Assembly: GCA_020438915.1 (NCBI GenBank)
Contig: JAGQTR010000343.1
Coordinates: forward strand, 1-5,065
Direction: 5' to 3'
Length of the DNA: 5,065 bases
Source of the DNA: Mycobacterium sp.
Lineage (GTDB): Bacteria > Actinomycetota > Actinomycetes > Mycobacteriales > Mycobacteriaceae
Part shown: positions 1 through 5,065 of the stretch, one piece after another
Numbering within the stretch: position 1 is the stretch's first letter
How the letters are laid out: every line of letters starts with the position of its first letter
Made by a program: the position numbers and the translations under genes
Notes under the pieces: model-generated
Database searches by the model: none
Told to the model about the DNA's origin: nothing
What the model saw: the letters and a program-made list of their open reading frames with translations, nothing else

Positions 1-1260
1 GGGATGTCCGGCGCCGACCTGGCCAACGTCATCAACGAGGCGGCGTTGCTGACCGCCCGCGAGAACGGCACCGTCATCACCGGCCCCGCGCTCGAAGAGG
101 CCGTCGACCGGGTCGTCGGTGGTCCGCGTCGCAAGGGCCGCATCATCAGTGAGCACGAGAAGAAGATCACCGCGTACCACGAGGGTGGTCACACGTTGGC
201 GGCCTGGGCGATGCCCGACATCGAGCCCATCTACAAGGTCACGATTCTGGCCCGCGGGCGTACCGGCGGGCACGCCATGGCGGTGCCCGAGGACGACAAG
301 GGCCTGATGACGCGCTCGGAGATGATTGCGCGGCTGGTCTTCGCGATGGGTGGACGTGCCGCCGAGGAACTGGTGTTCCGCGAGCCGACCACGGGCGCGG
401 TGTCCGACATCGAACAGGCCACCAAGATTGCGCGCGCGATGGTCACCGAGTACGGCATGAGCTCCAAGCTCGGCGCCGTGCGGTACGGCTCCGAGCACGG
501 CGATCCGTTCCTGGGCCGCACCATGGGAACGCAGGCCGACTACAGCCACGAGATTGCGCAGATCATCGACGACGAGGTGCGCAAGCTGATCGAGGCGGCG
601 CACACCGAGGCGTGGGAGATCCTCACCGAGTACCGCGACGTGCTCGACATCCTGGCCGGTGAGCTATTGGAGAAGGAAACCCTGCATCGCGTCGAACTCG
701 CGGCGATCTTCGGGGATGTGAAGAAGCGACCGCGGCTGACCATGTTCGACGACTTCGGGGGCCGGGTGCCGTCGGACAAGCCGCCCATCAAGACACCGGG
801 TGAGCTGGCGATCGAGCGCGGCGAGCCATGGCCCAAACCGGTTCCAGAACCGGCGTTCAAGACCGCCATAGCCCAGGCGTCCCGGGCCGCCGCGGAGGCG
901 GAGCGCAAGAACGGGGCGAACGGTTCGGGAGCCAACGGAGTCCCGGCCAACGGTGCCACGCAGCCTGACTACGGCGCACCGGCGGGCTGGCATGCGCCCG
1001 GCTGGCCGCCCCCGCCCGGCTCGCCACCGCCGGGTTCGCCACCGCAGCATCAGCAGGGTCACCGATACCCGGCTCCGCCCGCGTCGCCAGGCTGGCATGG
1101 TGGCCCGCCGCCTCCCCCGGCTCCTTCGTATCAGCCTTACCCGCCGTCCGGACGGCATGCTCACCGGGGCGGTGCGCCTGCTCCGGGACCGCACGAGGGT
1201 TCAGGTCAGCAGACTGGCAGAGATGGAGATCGGGCAGATCCGCCGCCGAATCACGGCTAA
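1..1260 (+). CDS. ftsH: ATP-dependent zinc metalloprotease FtsH, 3' part (5' end outside window)
   Basis: FtsH is a membrane-anchored hexameric AAA+ protease that unfolds and degrades damaged or short-lived membrane and cytosolic proteins. The frame is already open at base 1; the ATG at 4 is an internal Met in the family motif [16 protein letters not shown], so the N-terminal membrane helices and most of the ATPase lie upstream. Numbering from that Met, residues 1-45 are the end of the AAA+ lid. The M41 peptidase domain spans about 50-245, with zinc site HEGGH at 59-63 (His59, His63, catalytic Glu60) and probable third ligand Asp135 in AVSDIEQAT. Many homologues have HEAGH; Gly in the third place matches my memory of mycobacterial FtsH. 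Residues about 246-292 (from MFDDFGGR to KTAIAQA) form a charged, proline-containing segment that I recall as nearly identical in M. tuberculosis. Residues about 293-418 are low-complexity, rich in Pro, Gly, Ala and His. The frame ends at TAA 1258-1260. Function is certain; the role of the tail is unknown. Confidence 0.97.
   Translation, partial: GMSGADLANVINEAALLTARENGTVITGPALEEAVDRVVGGPRRKGRIISEHEKKITAYHEGGHTLAAWAMPDIEPIYKVTILARGRTGGHAMAVPEDDKGLMTRSEMIARLVFAMGGRAAEELVFREPTTGAVSDIEQATKIARAMVTEYGMSSKLGAVRYGSEHGDPFLGRTMGTQADYSHEIAQIIDDEVRKLIEAAHTEAWEILTEYRDVLDILAGELLEKETLHRVELAAIFGDVKKRPRLTMFDDFGGRVPSDKPPIKTPGELAIERGEPWPKPVPEPAFKTAIAQASRAAAEAERKNGANGSGANGVPANGATQPDYGAPAGWHAPGWPPPPGSPPPGSPPQHQQGHRYPAPPASPGWHGGPPPPPAPSYQPYPPSGRHAHRGGAPAPGPHEGSGQQTGRDGDRADPPPNHG
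838..853. repeat. Perfect inverted repeat, 7-base arms, inside ftsH
   Basis: CCGGTTC (838-844) and GAACCGG (847-853) are exact reverse complements separated by CA. The site lies in codons for the KPVPEPAF part of the conserved post-protease segment. A two-base loop disfavours a full RNA hairpin, although pairing could open to a four-base loop. It could be a chance palindrome in GC-rich coding DNA. Confidence 0.4.
901..1260 (+). other. Low-complexity Pro/Gly/Asn-rich C-terminal tail of FtsH
   Basis: This stretch codes for the last ~119 residues of FtsH. It opens with an Asn-Gly repeat ([15 protein letters not shown], residues 303-317), then a short patch, [15 protein letters not shown], that I recall as shared with M. 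tuberculosis. After that come proline runs mixed with His, Gln, Tyr and Gly, and finally a charged end. It is predicted to be disordered and cytosolic, because the FtsH C terminus faces the cytoplasm. E. coli FtsH is only 644 residues long and has no such extension. Confidence 0.8.
1012..1041 (+). repeat. Two tandem 15-base units coding PPGSP
   Basis: Bases 1012-1026 and 1027-1041 are in-frame tandem copies that differ at two third-codon positions. They encode PPGSP twice inside the FtsH tail. Differences limited to synonymous positions suggest an older duplication kept at protein level, or simply biased proline/glycine coding; two copies are too few to decide. Confidence 0.55.
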
Positions 1261-1282
1261 ATCCCGGCCGGACCACCTGAAC

Positions 1283-1287
1283 GGAGA
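1283..1287 (+). promoter_or_regulatory. Ribosome binding site of folE
   Basis: GGAGA lies six bases before the ATG at 1294, a near-ideal Shine-Dalgarno placement. It fixes the folE start, although the N-terminal ~15 residues of FolE are not conserved. The site is in the 33-base gap after the ftsH stop, which has no clear TANNNT -10 element or terminator, so folE is probably read through from ftsH or from a promoter inside ftsH. Confidence 0.75.
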
Positions 1288-1293
1288 CTTTCG

Positions 1294-1905
1294 ATGACGC
1301 GGTCGAACAACAATCATCCGGCCACGTTCGCCACCCCCGACTTCGATCATGCCCGTGCGGAGCGGGCAGTGCGTGAGCTGCTGATCGCCATCGGTGAGGA
1401 CCCCGATCGGCACGGCTTGATCGAGACGCCGGCGCGGGTGGCGCGTGCGTGCCGGGAGATGTTCGCCGGCCTGCACACCGACCCCGACGAGGTCCTGGGT
1501 ACCACCTTCGATGAACAGCACGACGAAATGGTGCTGGTCAAGGACATTCCGATGTACTCGACATGTGAGCACCACCTGGTCGCATTCCACGGTGTGGCGC
1601 ACGTCGGCTATATCCCGGGCGAGGACGGTCGGGTCACCGGACTGTCGAAGCTGGCCCGGGTCGTCGACCTTTACGCCAAGCGACCGCAGGTGCAGGAGCG
1701 GCTGACCACGCAGATCGCCGACGCGCTGATGCGCAAGCTTGACCCGCGCGGCGCCATCGTCGTGATCGAGGCCGAACACCTTTGCATGGCTATGCGTGGT
1801 ATCCGCAAACCGGGTGCCGTGACGACGACTTCGGCGGTGCGTGGGCAGTTCAAGACCGACAAGGCATCTCGCGCCGAGGCCCTGGAACTGATCTTGCGGA
1901 AGTGA
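1294..1905 (+). CDS. folE: GTP cyclohydrolase I (FolE)
   Basis: FolE catalyses the first committed step of folate synthesis, opening and rearranging GTP to 7,8-dihydroneopterin triphosphate and formate, in the cytosol as a homodecamer. The protein has 203 residues; M. tuberculosis FolE has about 202. The zinc site is visible as STCEHH, with Cys91 and His94, plus Cys164 in [11 protein letters not shown]; these correspond to E. coli Cys110, His113 and Cys181. The catalytic histidines are His93 and His162. The core motif [20 protein letters not shown] (117-136) is intact. Residues 1-15 are Asn-rich and variable. The start is set by GGAGA six bases upstream. It lies 33 bases after ftsH, and its TGA overlaps the GTG start of folP. 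The cysteine ligands identify the zinc-dependent type IA enzyme rather than the FolE2 type. Confidence 0.98.
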   Translation: MTRSNNNHPATFATPDFDHARAERAVRELLIAIGEDPDRHGLIETPARVARACREMFAGLHTDPDEVLGTTFDEQHDEMVLVKDIPMYSTCEHHLVAFHGVAHVGYIPGEDGRVTGLSKLARVVDLYAKRPQVQERLTTQIADALMRKLDPRGAIVVIEAEHLCMAMRGIRKPGAVTTTSAVRGQFKTDKASRAEALELILRK

Positions 1906-2726
1906 GCGTCAAAGTGATTGGGGTCGTCAACGTCACCGACGACTCATTCTCCGACGGCGGCCTGTTTCTCGACTGCGACCGCGCGGTTGAGCACGGGGCC
2001 GAACTCGTCTCTCAGGGGGCCACGATCCTCGACATCGGGGGTGAATCGACACGTCCCGGTGCCACCAGGGTGGATCCTAAGATCGAGATGTCACGGGTGC
2101 TCCCTGTCGTCAAACAGCTTGCCCAGCAAGGTATCACGGTCAGTATCGATACCATGCACGCCGGGGTTGCGCGTGCGGCCCTGGAGAACGGCGCGGCGAT
2201 CGTGAACGACGTGTCCGGGGGCAAAGCGGACCCCGACATGGTGAGAGTGGTCGCCGAGGCCGGGGTTCCGTGGGTGCTCATGCACTGGCGTTCGGCCGCC
2301 AGCGATCGGCCGCACGAGGTAGGTGTCTATAGCGACGTGGTGGTCGACGTGCGCGACGAACTGATGGCCGGTGTGGATTCCGCCGTTCGAGCGGGCGTGG
2401 ATCCGGCCAAGCTGATCATCGATCCGGGACTCGGATTCGCCAAGACCGCACAACATAATTGGACGCTGCTCAACGCGCTGCCGGAGTTCGTCCAGACCGG
2501 CATCCCGGTGCTCGTCGGGGCGTCACGCAAACGGTTTCTCGGCGCGCTGCTGGCTGCCGCTGACGGTCAACCGAGACCCCCGAGCGGTCGGGAGACCGCA
2601 ACCGCGGTGATCTCCGCACTAGCGGCGTGGCATCGGGTGTGGGGTGTGCGGGTTCATGACGTGCGGGCATCGGTGGATGCGCTCGCGGTGGTCGCCGCTT
2701 GGCGGCGGGAGGAATCCGGTGGCTGA
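1902..2726 (+). CDS. folP: Dihydropteroate synthase (FolP), sulfonamide/sulfone target
   Basis: FolP condenses 6-hydroxymethyl-7,8-dihydropterin pyrophosphate with p-aminobenzoate to give 7,8-dihydropteroate in the cytosol. With GTG 1902 as start the protein has 274 residues; M. tuberculosis FolP1 has about 280. The TIM-barrel motifs are complete: [13 protein letters not shown] near the N terminus (Asn10 binds the pyrophosphate/magnesium), loop-2 [12 protein letters not shown] (46-57), SIDT with Asp83, VNDVSGG with Asn102, DPGLGF with Asp174, GASRKRF with Lys210, and RVHDVR with Arg250 and His252. The GTG overlaps the folE stop as GTGA with no good Shine-Dalgarno, which points to translational coupling. 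GTG 1914 is a less likely start because it would trim the first β-strand; the frame is also open upstream to 1782, but inside folE. Resemblance is to catalytic FolP1 rather than the divergent FolP2 paralogue. Thr50 and Pro52 match the residues altered in dapsone-resistant M. leprae, so this allele looks unmutated. Confidence 0.96.
   Translation: MSVKVIGVVNVTDDSFSDGGLFLDCDRAVEHGAELVSQGATILDIGGESTRPGATRVDPKIEMSRVLPVVKQLAQQGITVSIDTMHAGVARAALENGAAIVNDVSGGKADPDMVRVVAEAGVPWVLMHWRSAASDRPHEVGVYSDVVVDVRDELMAGVDSAVRAGVDPAKLIIDPGLGFAKTAQHNWTLLNALPEFVQTGIPVLVGASRKRFLGALLAAADGQPRPPSGRETATAVISALAAWHRVWGVRVHDVRASVDALAVVAAWRREESGG
2707..2713 (+). promoter_or_regulatory. Ribosome binding site of folB, inside the folP end
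   Basis: GGGAGGA lies five bases before GTG 2719. This strong Shine-Dalgarno sequence sits within the last folP codons and decides the folB start, which falls eight bases before the end of the folP stop. The frame is open further upstream, but the residues coded there are folP in another frame. Confidence 0.75.
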
Positions 2727-3102
2727 TCGAATTGAGTTGCGGGGATTGACGGTTCGTGGCAACCACGGGGTATTCGATCATGAGCGTCGTGACGGACAGG
2801 ACTTCGTCGTGGACATCACCGTGTGGATCGATCTTACGACGGCTGCCGCCAGCGACGACCTCGCCGACACGCTGGACTACGGCGTGATTGCCCAGCGCGC
2901 CGCCGACATCGTCGCCGGGCCGCCGCGACAGCTGATCGAGGCGGTCGGGGGCGAGATCGCCGACGACGTGATGCGCGACGGGCGAGTACAGGCTGTCGAG
3001 GTCGTCGTGCACAAGCCCGGCGCCCCGATCCCGCTGGAGTTCACCGACGTTGCGGTCGTGGCTCGTCGTTCGCGCCGTGACGACCGGGCCGTGAGCGGGT
3101 GA
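2719..3102 (+). CDS. folB: Dihydroneopterin aldolase (FolB)
   Basis: FolB splits 7,8-dihydroneopterin into 6-hydroxymethyl-7,8-dihydropterin and glycolaldehyde, and many members also epimerise it to the monapterin form. The protein has 127 residues when started at GTG 2719 ([14 protein letters not shown]), the same N terminus I recall for M. tuberculosis FolB (~133 residues). Active-site residues known from the S. aureus enzyme are all present: Glu22 after GNHGVFDHE, Tyr54 in TLDYG, Glu74 in LIEAVGGEI, and the catalytic lysine Lys99 in VHKPGAPIP. The family forms an octamer. The C-terminal tail after 116 is basic and a little shorter than in M. tuberculosis. The start overlaps the end of folP by eight bases, and seven bases separate its stop from the folK ATG, so it is an internal operon gene. 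Confidence 0.97.
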   Translation: MADRIELRGLTVRGNHGVFDHERRDGQDFVVDITVWIDLTTAAASDDLADTLDYGVIAQRAADIVAGPPRQLIEAVGGEIADDVMRDGRVQAVEVVVHKPGAPIPLEFTDVAVVARRSRRDDRAVSG

Positions 3103-3109
3103 CGACCCG

Positions 3110-3640
3110 ATGACCTCAGCGGTGTTGTCCATCGGCTCGAACCTCGGCGACCGGCTGGCCCGGCTGCAGTCCGCGGTCGACGGACTCGACGGTGTCGTGG
3201 CGGTATCGCCGGTATACGAGACCGACGCCTGGGGCGGAGTCGAACAAGGGCCGTTCCTCAATGCCGTCGTCATCGCTGACGATCCGGGGCTGCACCCGCA
3301 CGGCTGGTTGCGCCGAGCGCAGGAAATCGAGGACGCGGCGCACCGGGTTCGTGATCATCGTTGGGGCCCAAGAACATTGGACGTCGATATCGTCGCCTGT
3401 CGAGATTCCGCCGACGAGGTGACGGTGGCAGACGCGGTCCTGACACTGCCGCACCCGTACGCTCATGTGCGGGCATTCGTGCTGGTGCCATGGCTGGCCG
3501 TCGATCCAGACGCCACCCTGACGGTCGCGGGCCGCGCGAGGTCCGTCGCCGGGCTTCTCGATGCGATCGATCCGGCCGAACGCGCCGGGGTCCGGATGAC
3601 CCGGTCGGTGCTGCAAACCGGGAACGAGCTGGCCAGATAA
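3110..3640 (+). CDS. folK: 6-hydroxymethyl-7,8-dihydropterin pyrophosphokinase (FolK)
   Basis: FolK transfers pyrophosphate from ATP to 6-hydroxymethyl-7,8-dihydropterin, making the FolP substrate. The protein has 176 residues, between E. coli (159) and M. tuberculosis (about 188). Visible family features are SIGSNLGDR (7-15), SPVYETDAWGG (33-43), PFLNAV with pterin-binding Asn51, and the signature RWGPRTLDVDI (84-94), whose Asp91 and Asp93 hold the two magnesium ions. LPHPYAHVRAFVLVPW (113-128) follows, with His115 at the ATP site. ATG 3110 is chosen because the family β-strand AVLSIGSN begins four residues later; a weak GAGCGGG lies 10 bases upstream. The gene follows folB by seven bases and shares one base with the next gene in a TAATG junction. 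It is a separate polypeptide here, not fused to FolB or FolP as in some organisms. Confidence 0.97.
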   Translation: MTSAVLSIGSNLGDRLARLQSAVDGLDGVVAVSPVYETDAWGGVEQGPFLNAVVIADDPGLHPHGWLRRAQEIEDAAHRVRDHRWGPRTLDVDIVACRDSADEVTVADAVLTLPHPYAHVRAFVLVPWLAVDPDATLTVAGRARSVAGLLDAIDPAERAGVRMTRSVLQTGNELAR

Positions 3641-4116
3641 TGGGGCCGACGCGAAGGCGAGATCTTGGTGCCGCCGTCCTGGTGACCGCGGTGGCGAGCT
3701 ATCTGCTCGTGCGGGTCGTGTACCGATGGTTCCCGCCGATCACCGGCTGGACCGGACTGTCCCTACTGGGGGTCGCCGTCGCGCTGGCCGGTTGGGGAAT
3801 CTATGTGCGCGCCCGAATCCGCGACGGCCAGGTCGGTGTCGGGCCGGGCCGGCTGCATCCGCTTGCGGTGGCACGGTCGGTGGTGATCGCCAAGGCCTCG
3901 GCGTGGATGGGTGCGGTGGTGCTGGGGTGGTGGCTGGCCGTCCTGGCCTACCTGCTCCCTCGACGCAGCATGTTGCGGGTGGCTGCCGAGGACACCGCCG
4001 GTGCGGTCGTGGCCGGCCTCTGCGCCCTCGCATTGGTCGTCGCGGCGCTGTGGCTGCAGCATTGCTGCAGGTCACCGGATGAGCCGCCGGAGAACGCCGA
4101 TACGGCCCCCGGCTGA
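3640..4116 (+). CDS. DUF3180-type four-helix membrane protein (Rv3605c-like)
   Basis: This 158-residue integral membrane protein has no known function. From hydrophobicity, four helices lie at about 9-27, 36-56, 84-106 and 118-139. A basic N terminus (MGPTRRRD) and basic residues in the helix 2-3 loop (YVRARIRDG, RLHPLAVARS) suggest both termini are cytosolic. Notable patches are VYRWFPPITGWTGLSLLGVA (26-45), VIAKASAWMGAVVLGWW (82-98) and LQHCC (139-143), followed by a Pro/Glu-rich end. I recall most of these in M. tuberculosis Rv3605c, and DUF3180 members commonly sit next to folK in Actinobacteria. The ATG overlaps the folK stop by one base (TAATG) and lacks a well-placed Shine-Dalgarno, so translation is probably coupled to folK. 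A frame open back to 3361 lies inside folK and is not used. A pterin- or folate-linked membrane role is only a guess from position. Confidence 0.9.
   Translation: MGPTRRRDLGAAVLVTAVASYLLVRVVYRWFPPITGWTGLSLLGVAVALAGWGIYVRARIRDGQVGVGPGRLHPLAVARSVVIAKASAWMGAVVLGWWLAVLAYLLPRRSMLRVAAEDTAGAVVAGLCALALVVAALWLQHCCRSPDEPPENADTAPG
4054..4070. repeat. Perfect inverted repeat CTGCAGC-ATT-GCTGCAG
   Basis: Two 7-base arms are separated by ATT inside the DUF3180 gene. The repeat covers the codons for the LQHCC patch, so part of its symmetry may follow from protein conservation. It could form a small mRNA hairpin with a three-base loop about 45 bases before the stop; there is no T-tract, so it is not a standard terminator. 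Confidence 0.4.
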
Positions 4117-4131
4117 CCGAATCTGGTAGCC
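4111..4131 (+). terminator. Weak hairpin across the DUF3180 gene stop, possible operon-end structure
   Basis: GGCTGACC (4111-4118) can pair with GGTAGCC (4125-4131) around the loop GAATCT, giving seven pairs with Gly-codon base G4115 bulged. It overlaps the TGA stop at 4114-4116. No run of T follows, so this is not a canonical intrinsic terminator. It may serve as a weak terminator or RNA end-protecting structure, or have no role. Confidence 0.25.
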
Positions 4132-4181
4132 GGTCGGCCGAATCGCCGTAGGGGTCGACACGCCAGATGACCAGTGAACGG

Positions 4182-4193
4182 TACAGTCGGCCC
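4182..4193 (+). promoter_or_regulatory. Probable leaderless promoter (-10 TACAGT) of the last gene
   Basis: TACAGT (4182-4187) fits the mycobacterial -10 consensus TANNNT and lies exactly six bases before ATG 4194, so transcription would begin at the A of the start codon. Leaderless mRNAs of this geometry are common in mycobacteria. The bases just before the ATG lack a Shine-Dalgarno sequence, as expected. A possible -35-like TCGACA at 4155-4160 is spaced 21 bases away, too far to count strongly. Confidence 0.55.
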
Positions 4194-5065
4194 ATGACCG
4201 ATCCGACCCGCGCCGGCCGCCTTCGGCGGGGTGCCCGGCGGCCCGGTTGGATCTTGATGACGGTGTTGCTGGTGCTCGCCATAGGGGCGAGCTCGGCACT
4301 GGTTTTCACCAACCGCGCCGAGTTGCTGAAGCTAGCTGTCCTCCTGGCGTTGTGGGCTGCGGTGGTCGCCGCTTTCGTGTCGGTCATCTACCGGCGACAG
4401 AGCGACAGCGACCAGGCCAAGGTGCGGGATCTGAAACTTGTCTACGATCTGCAACTCGAGCGCGAGATCTCCGCGAGGCGGGAGTACGAGCTCGCGGTCG
4501 AAACGCAGCTGCGCCGTGAGATCGCGTCGGAGTTTCGTGCCCAGTCATCCGACGAGGTGTCGGCACTGCGCGCAGAATTGGCCGCATTGCGGGCGAACCT
4601 GGAGTACCTGTTCGACACCGACCTGTCGCACCGGCACGCCATCGAGACGGATCGGACGAGTACGCGGGTGTATGGCGAATGGACCCCCGGCTCCGACACT
4701 GCAGGCCGAGTCAGCGCCAGCCGGATCGACGCCGAGGATGTCGAAGCGGTCTTCGACCACGAAGCCCACGCCACCGACACCGAGGAGAGCCCGATCATCG
4801 ACGTTCCCGCCGAACCTCACCCACCCGAGGTCCGGCCCGCGATGGCAGACGAGGCGGGAGGCGCCCACCGCAGGTTCTCCGAGGACGTCCGGGCGAGCGT
4901 CCACGAACCCGACGACAGTGCCGGGAGACGTTGGGCGCCAACGCCATCGCCCTCGCCACAGCCACCACCACCGCAGGGCGCCCCGGCCGCTGCCCCGGAG
5001 CCGCTCTACCCCTGGCTGCCACCACCTGACGCACCGCAGCCGCCGCCACCGGAACCGGCTGCGCC
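4194..5065 (+). CDS. Membrane-anchored coiled-coil protein with Pro-rich tail, 5' part (Rv3604c-like, probably DUF6779 family)
   Basis: The function is unknown. The 290 codons visible are open to the window end. Order of parts: a basic N terminus (RAGRLRRGARRPG, 6-18); two hydrophobic helices at about 19-38 and 44-66 joined by a very short loop; then YRRQ, giving a membrane hairpin with both ends cytosolic by the positive-inside rule. A charged, heptad-like helical region follows at about 70-140 (KLVYDLQLEREISARREYEL; EVSALRAELAALRANLEYLF), likely a coiled coil. Residues about 141-245 are acidic and Ser/Thr-rich, and from about 248 there are proline runs including QPPPPQ and QPPPPEP. Position and architecture match M. 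tuberculosis Rv3604c, annotated as an Ala/Arg/Pro-rich membrane protein of roughly 397 residues; the DUF6779 label is from memory. ATG 4194 is preferred from the leaderless promoter; the in-frame ATG 4167 (adding MTSERYSRP) has AGGGG 12 bases upstream and cannot be excluded. The 77-base gap suggests its own transcription unit. Confidence 0.82.
   Translation, partial: MTDPTRAGRLRRGARRPGWILMTVLLVLAIGASSALVFTNRAELLKLAVLLALWAAVVAAFVSVIYRRQSDSDQAKVRDLKLVYDLQLEREISARREYELAVETQLRREIASEFRAQSSDEVSALRAELAALRANLEYLFDTDLSHRHAIETDRTSTRVYGEWTPGSDTAGRVSASRIDAEDVEAVFDHEAHATDTEESPIIDVPAEPHPPEVRPAMADEAGGAHRRFSEDVRASVHEPDDSAGRRWAPTPSPSPQPPPPQGAPAAAPEPLYPWLPPPDAPQPPPPEPAA

Noticed and set aside
4..6. ATG at base 4 as a true start of ftsH
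   Set aside because: It falls inside the conserved [10 protein letters not shown] motif of the AAA+ module. The frame is open to base 1, so the gene is truncated by the window edge.
181..192. HEGGH as a defective zinc site because it differs from HEAGH
   Set aside because: Both histidines and the glutamate are present and the third position is not a ligand. The Gly is, from memory, normal for mycobacterial FtsH.
953..1297. Plus-strand 114-codon frame in the ftsH tail region
   Set aside because: It is an Arg-rich out-of-frame reading of low-complexity ftsH codons and contains no family motif.
1201..1779. Minus-strand open frame of 192 codons opposite folE
   Set aside because: It is fully covered by folE on the other strand, with no recognisable motif or independent ribosome binding site; long antisense frames are routine at this GC content.
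2470..3273. Long minus-strand open frame (about 267 codons) opposite folP/folB/folK
   Set aside because: It lies antisense to three well-supported genes, its translation resembles no family, and it is rich in Arg, Pro and Ser as expected of GC-rich shadow frames.
3740..4387. Minus-strand 215-codon frame across the DUF3180 gene and the 77-base gap
   Set aside because: The product is Arg/Pro-rich with no motif, and both flanking genes on the + strand are supported by conserved features. The frame simply lacks stops.
4247..4519. Plus-strand 90-codon frame starting inside the last gene
   Set aside because: It is out of frame with the membrane/coiled-coil protein, whose frame stays open for 290 codons with a clear helix and coiled-coil pattern.
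4679..5029. Arg/Pro-rich 116-codon frame near the window end
   Set aside because: It is a shadow frame of the acidic and proline-rich tail of the last gene.
1..5065. A novel defence, mobile or biosynthetic system
   Set aside because: Every gene fits a conserved mycobacterial housekeeping order. No transposase, integrase, toxin-antitoxin pair, CRISPR repeat or compositional break was seen.

Overview
This window looks like a chromosomal housekeeping locus from a high-GC actinobacterium, almost certainly a member of the Mycobacteriaceae. The base composition is GC-rich with strong third-position G/C. GTG starts and stop/start overlaps are common. The order ftsH-folE-folP-folB-folK-(DUF3180 protein)-(membrane coiled-coil protein) matches what I recall of Mycobacterium tuberculosis Rv3610c to Rv3604c, and the predicted proteins resemble those products closely. 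All genes lie on the + strand. I see no mobile element, tRNA, rRNA, CRISPR array or phage gene.

Layout. Bases 1-1260 hold the 3' part of ftsH: the end of the AAA+ module, the whole zinc-peptidase domain, a conserved post-protease segment and a proline-rich tail. After 33 bases with a good ribosome binding site comes folE (1294-1905). Then follow folP (1902-2726), folB (2719-3102) and folK (3110-3640). A four-helix membrane protein of the DUF3180 type (3640-4116) is joined to folK by a TAATG overlap. A 77-base gap holds a small hairpin and a likely leaderless promoter. From 4194 to the window end runs the 5' part of a gene for a membrane-anchored coiled-coil protein with a proline-rich tail (Rv3604c-like).

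How the genes work together. FolE converts GTP to 7,8-dihydroneopterin triphosphate. After dephosphorylation by an enzyme not encoded here, FolB makes 6-hydroxymethyl-7,8-dihydropterin, FolK pyrophosphorylates it, and FolP joins it to p-aminobenzoate to give dihydropteroate. Dihydrofolate synthase and dihydrofolate reductase must be encoded elsewhere. FtsH is a membrane quality-control protease and has no obvious biochemical link to folate. The two membrane proteins downstream are of unknown function; their position beside the folate genes is the main clue to them.

The window is largely ordinary. The points most worth a second look are the tightly coupled DUF3180 gene, the leaderless promoter geometry before the last gene, the membrane/coiled-coil/proline-rich protein, and the actinobacterial C-terminal extension of FtsH. 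Comparisons with M. tuberculosis, M. leprae and other homologues are from memory, not from an alignment run here.
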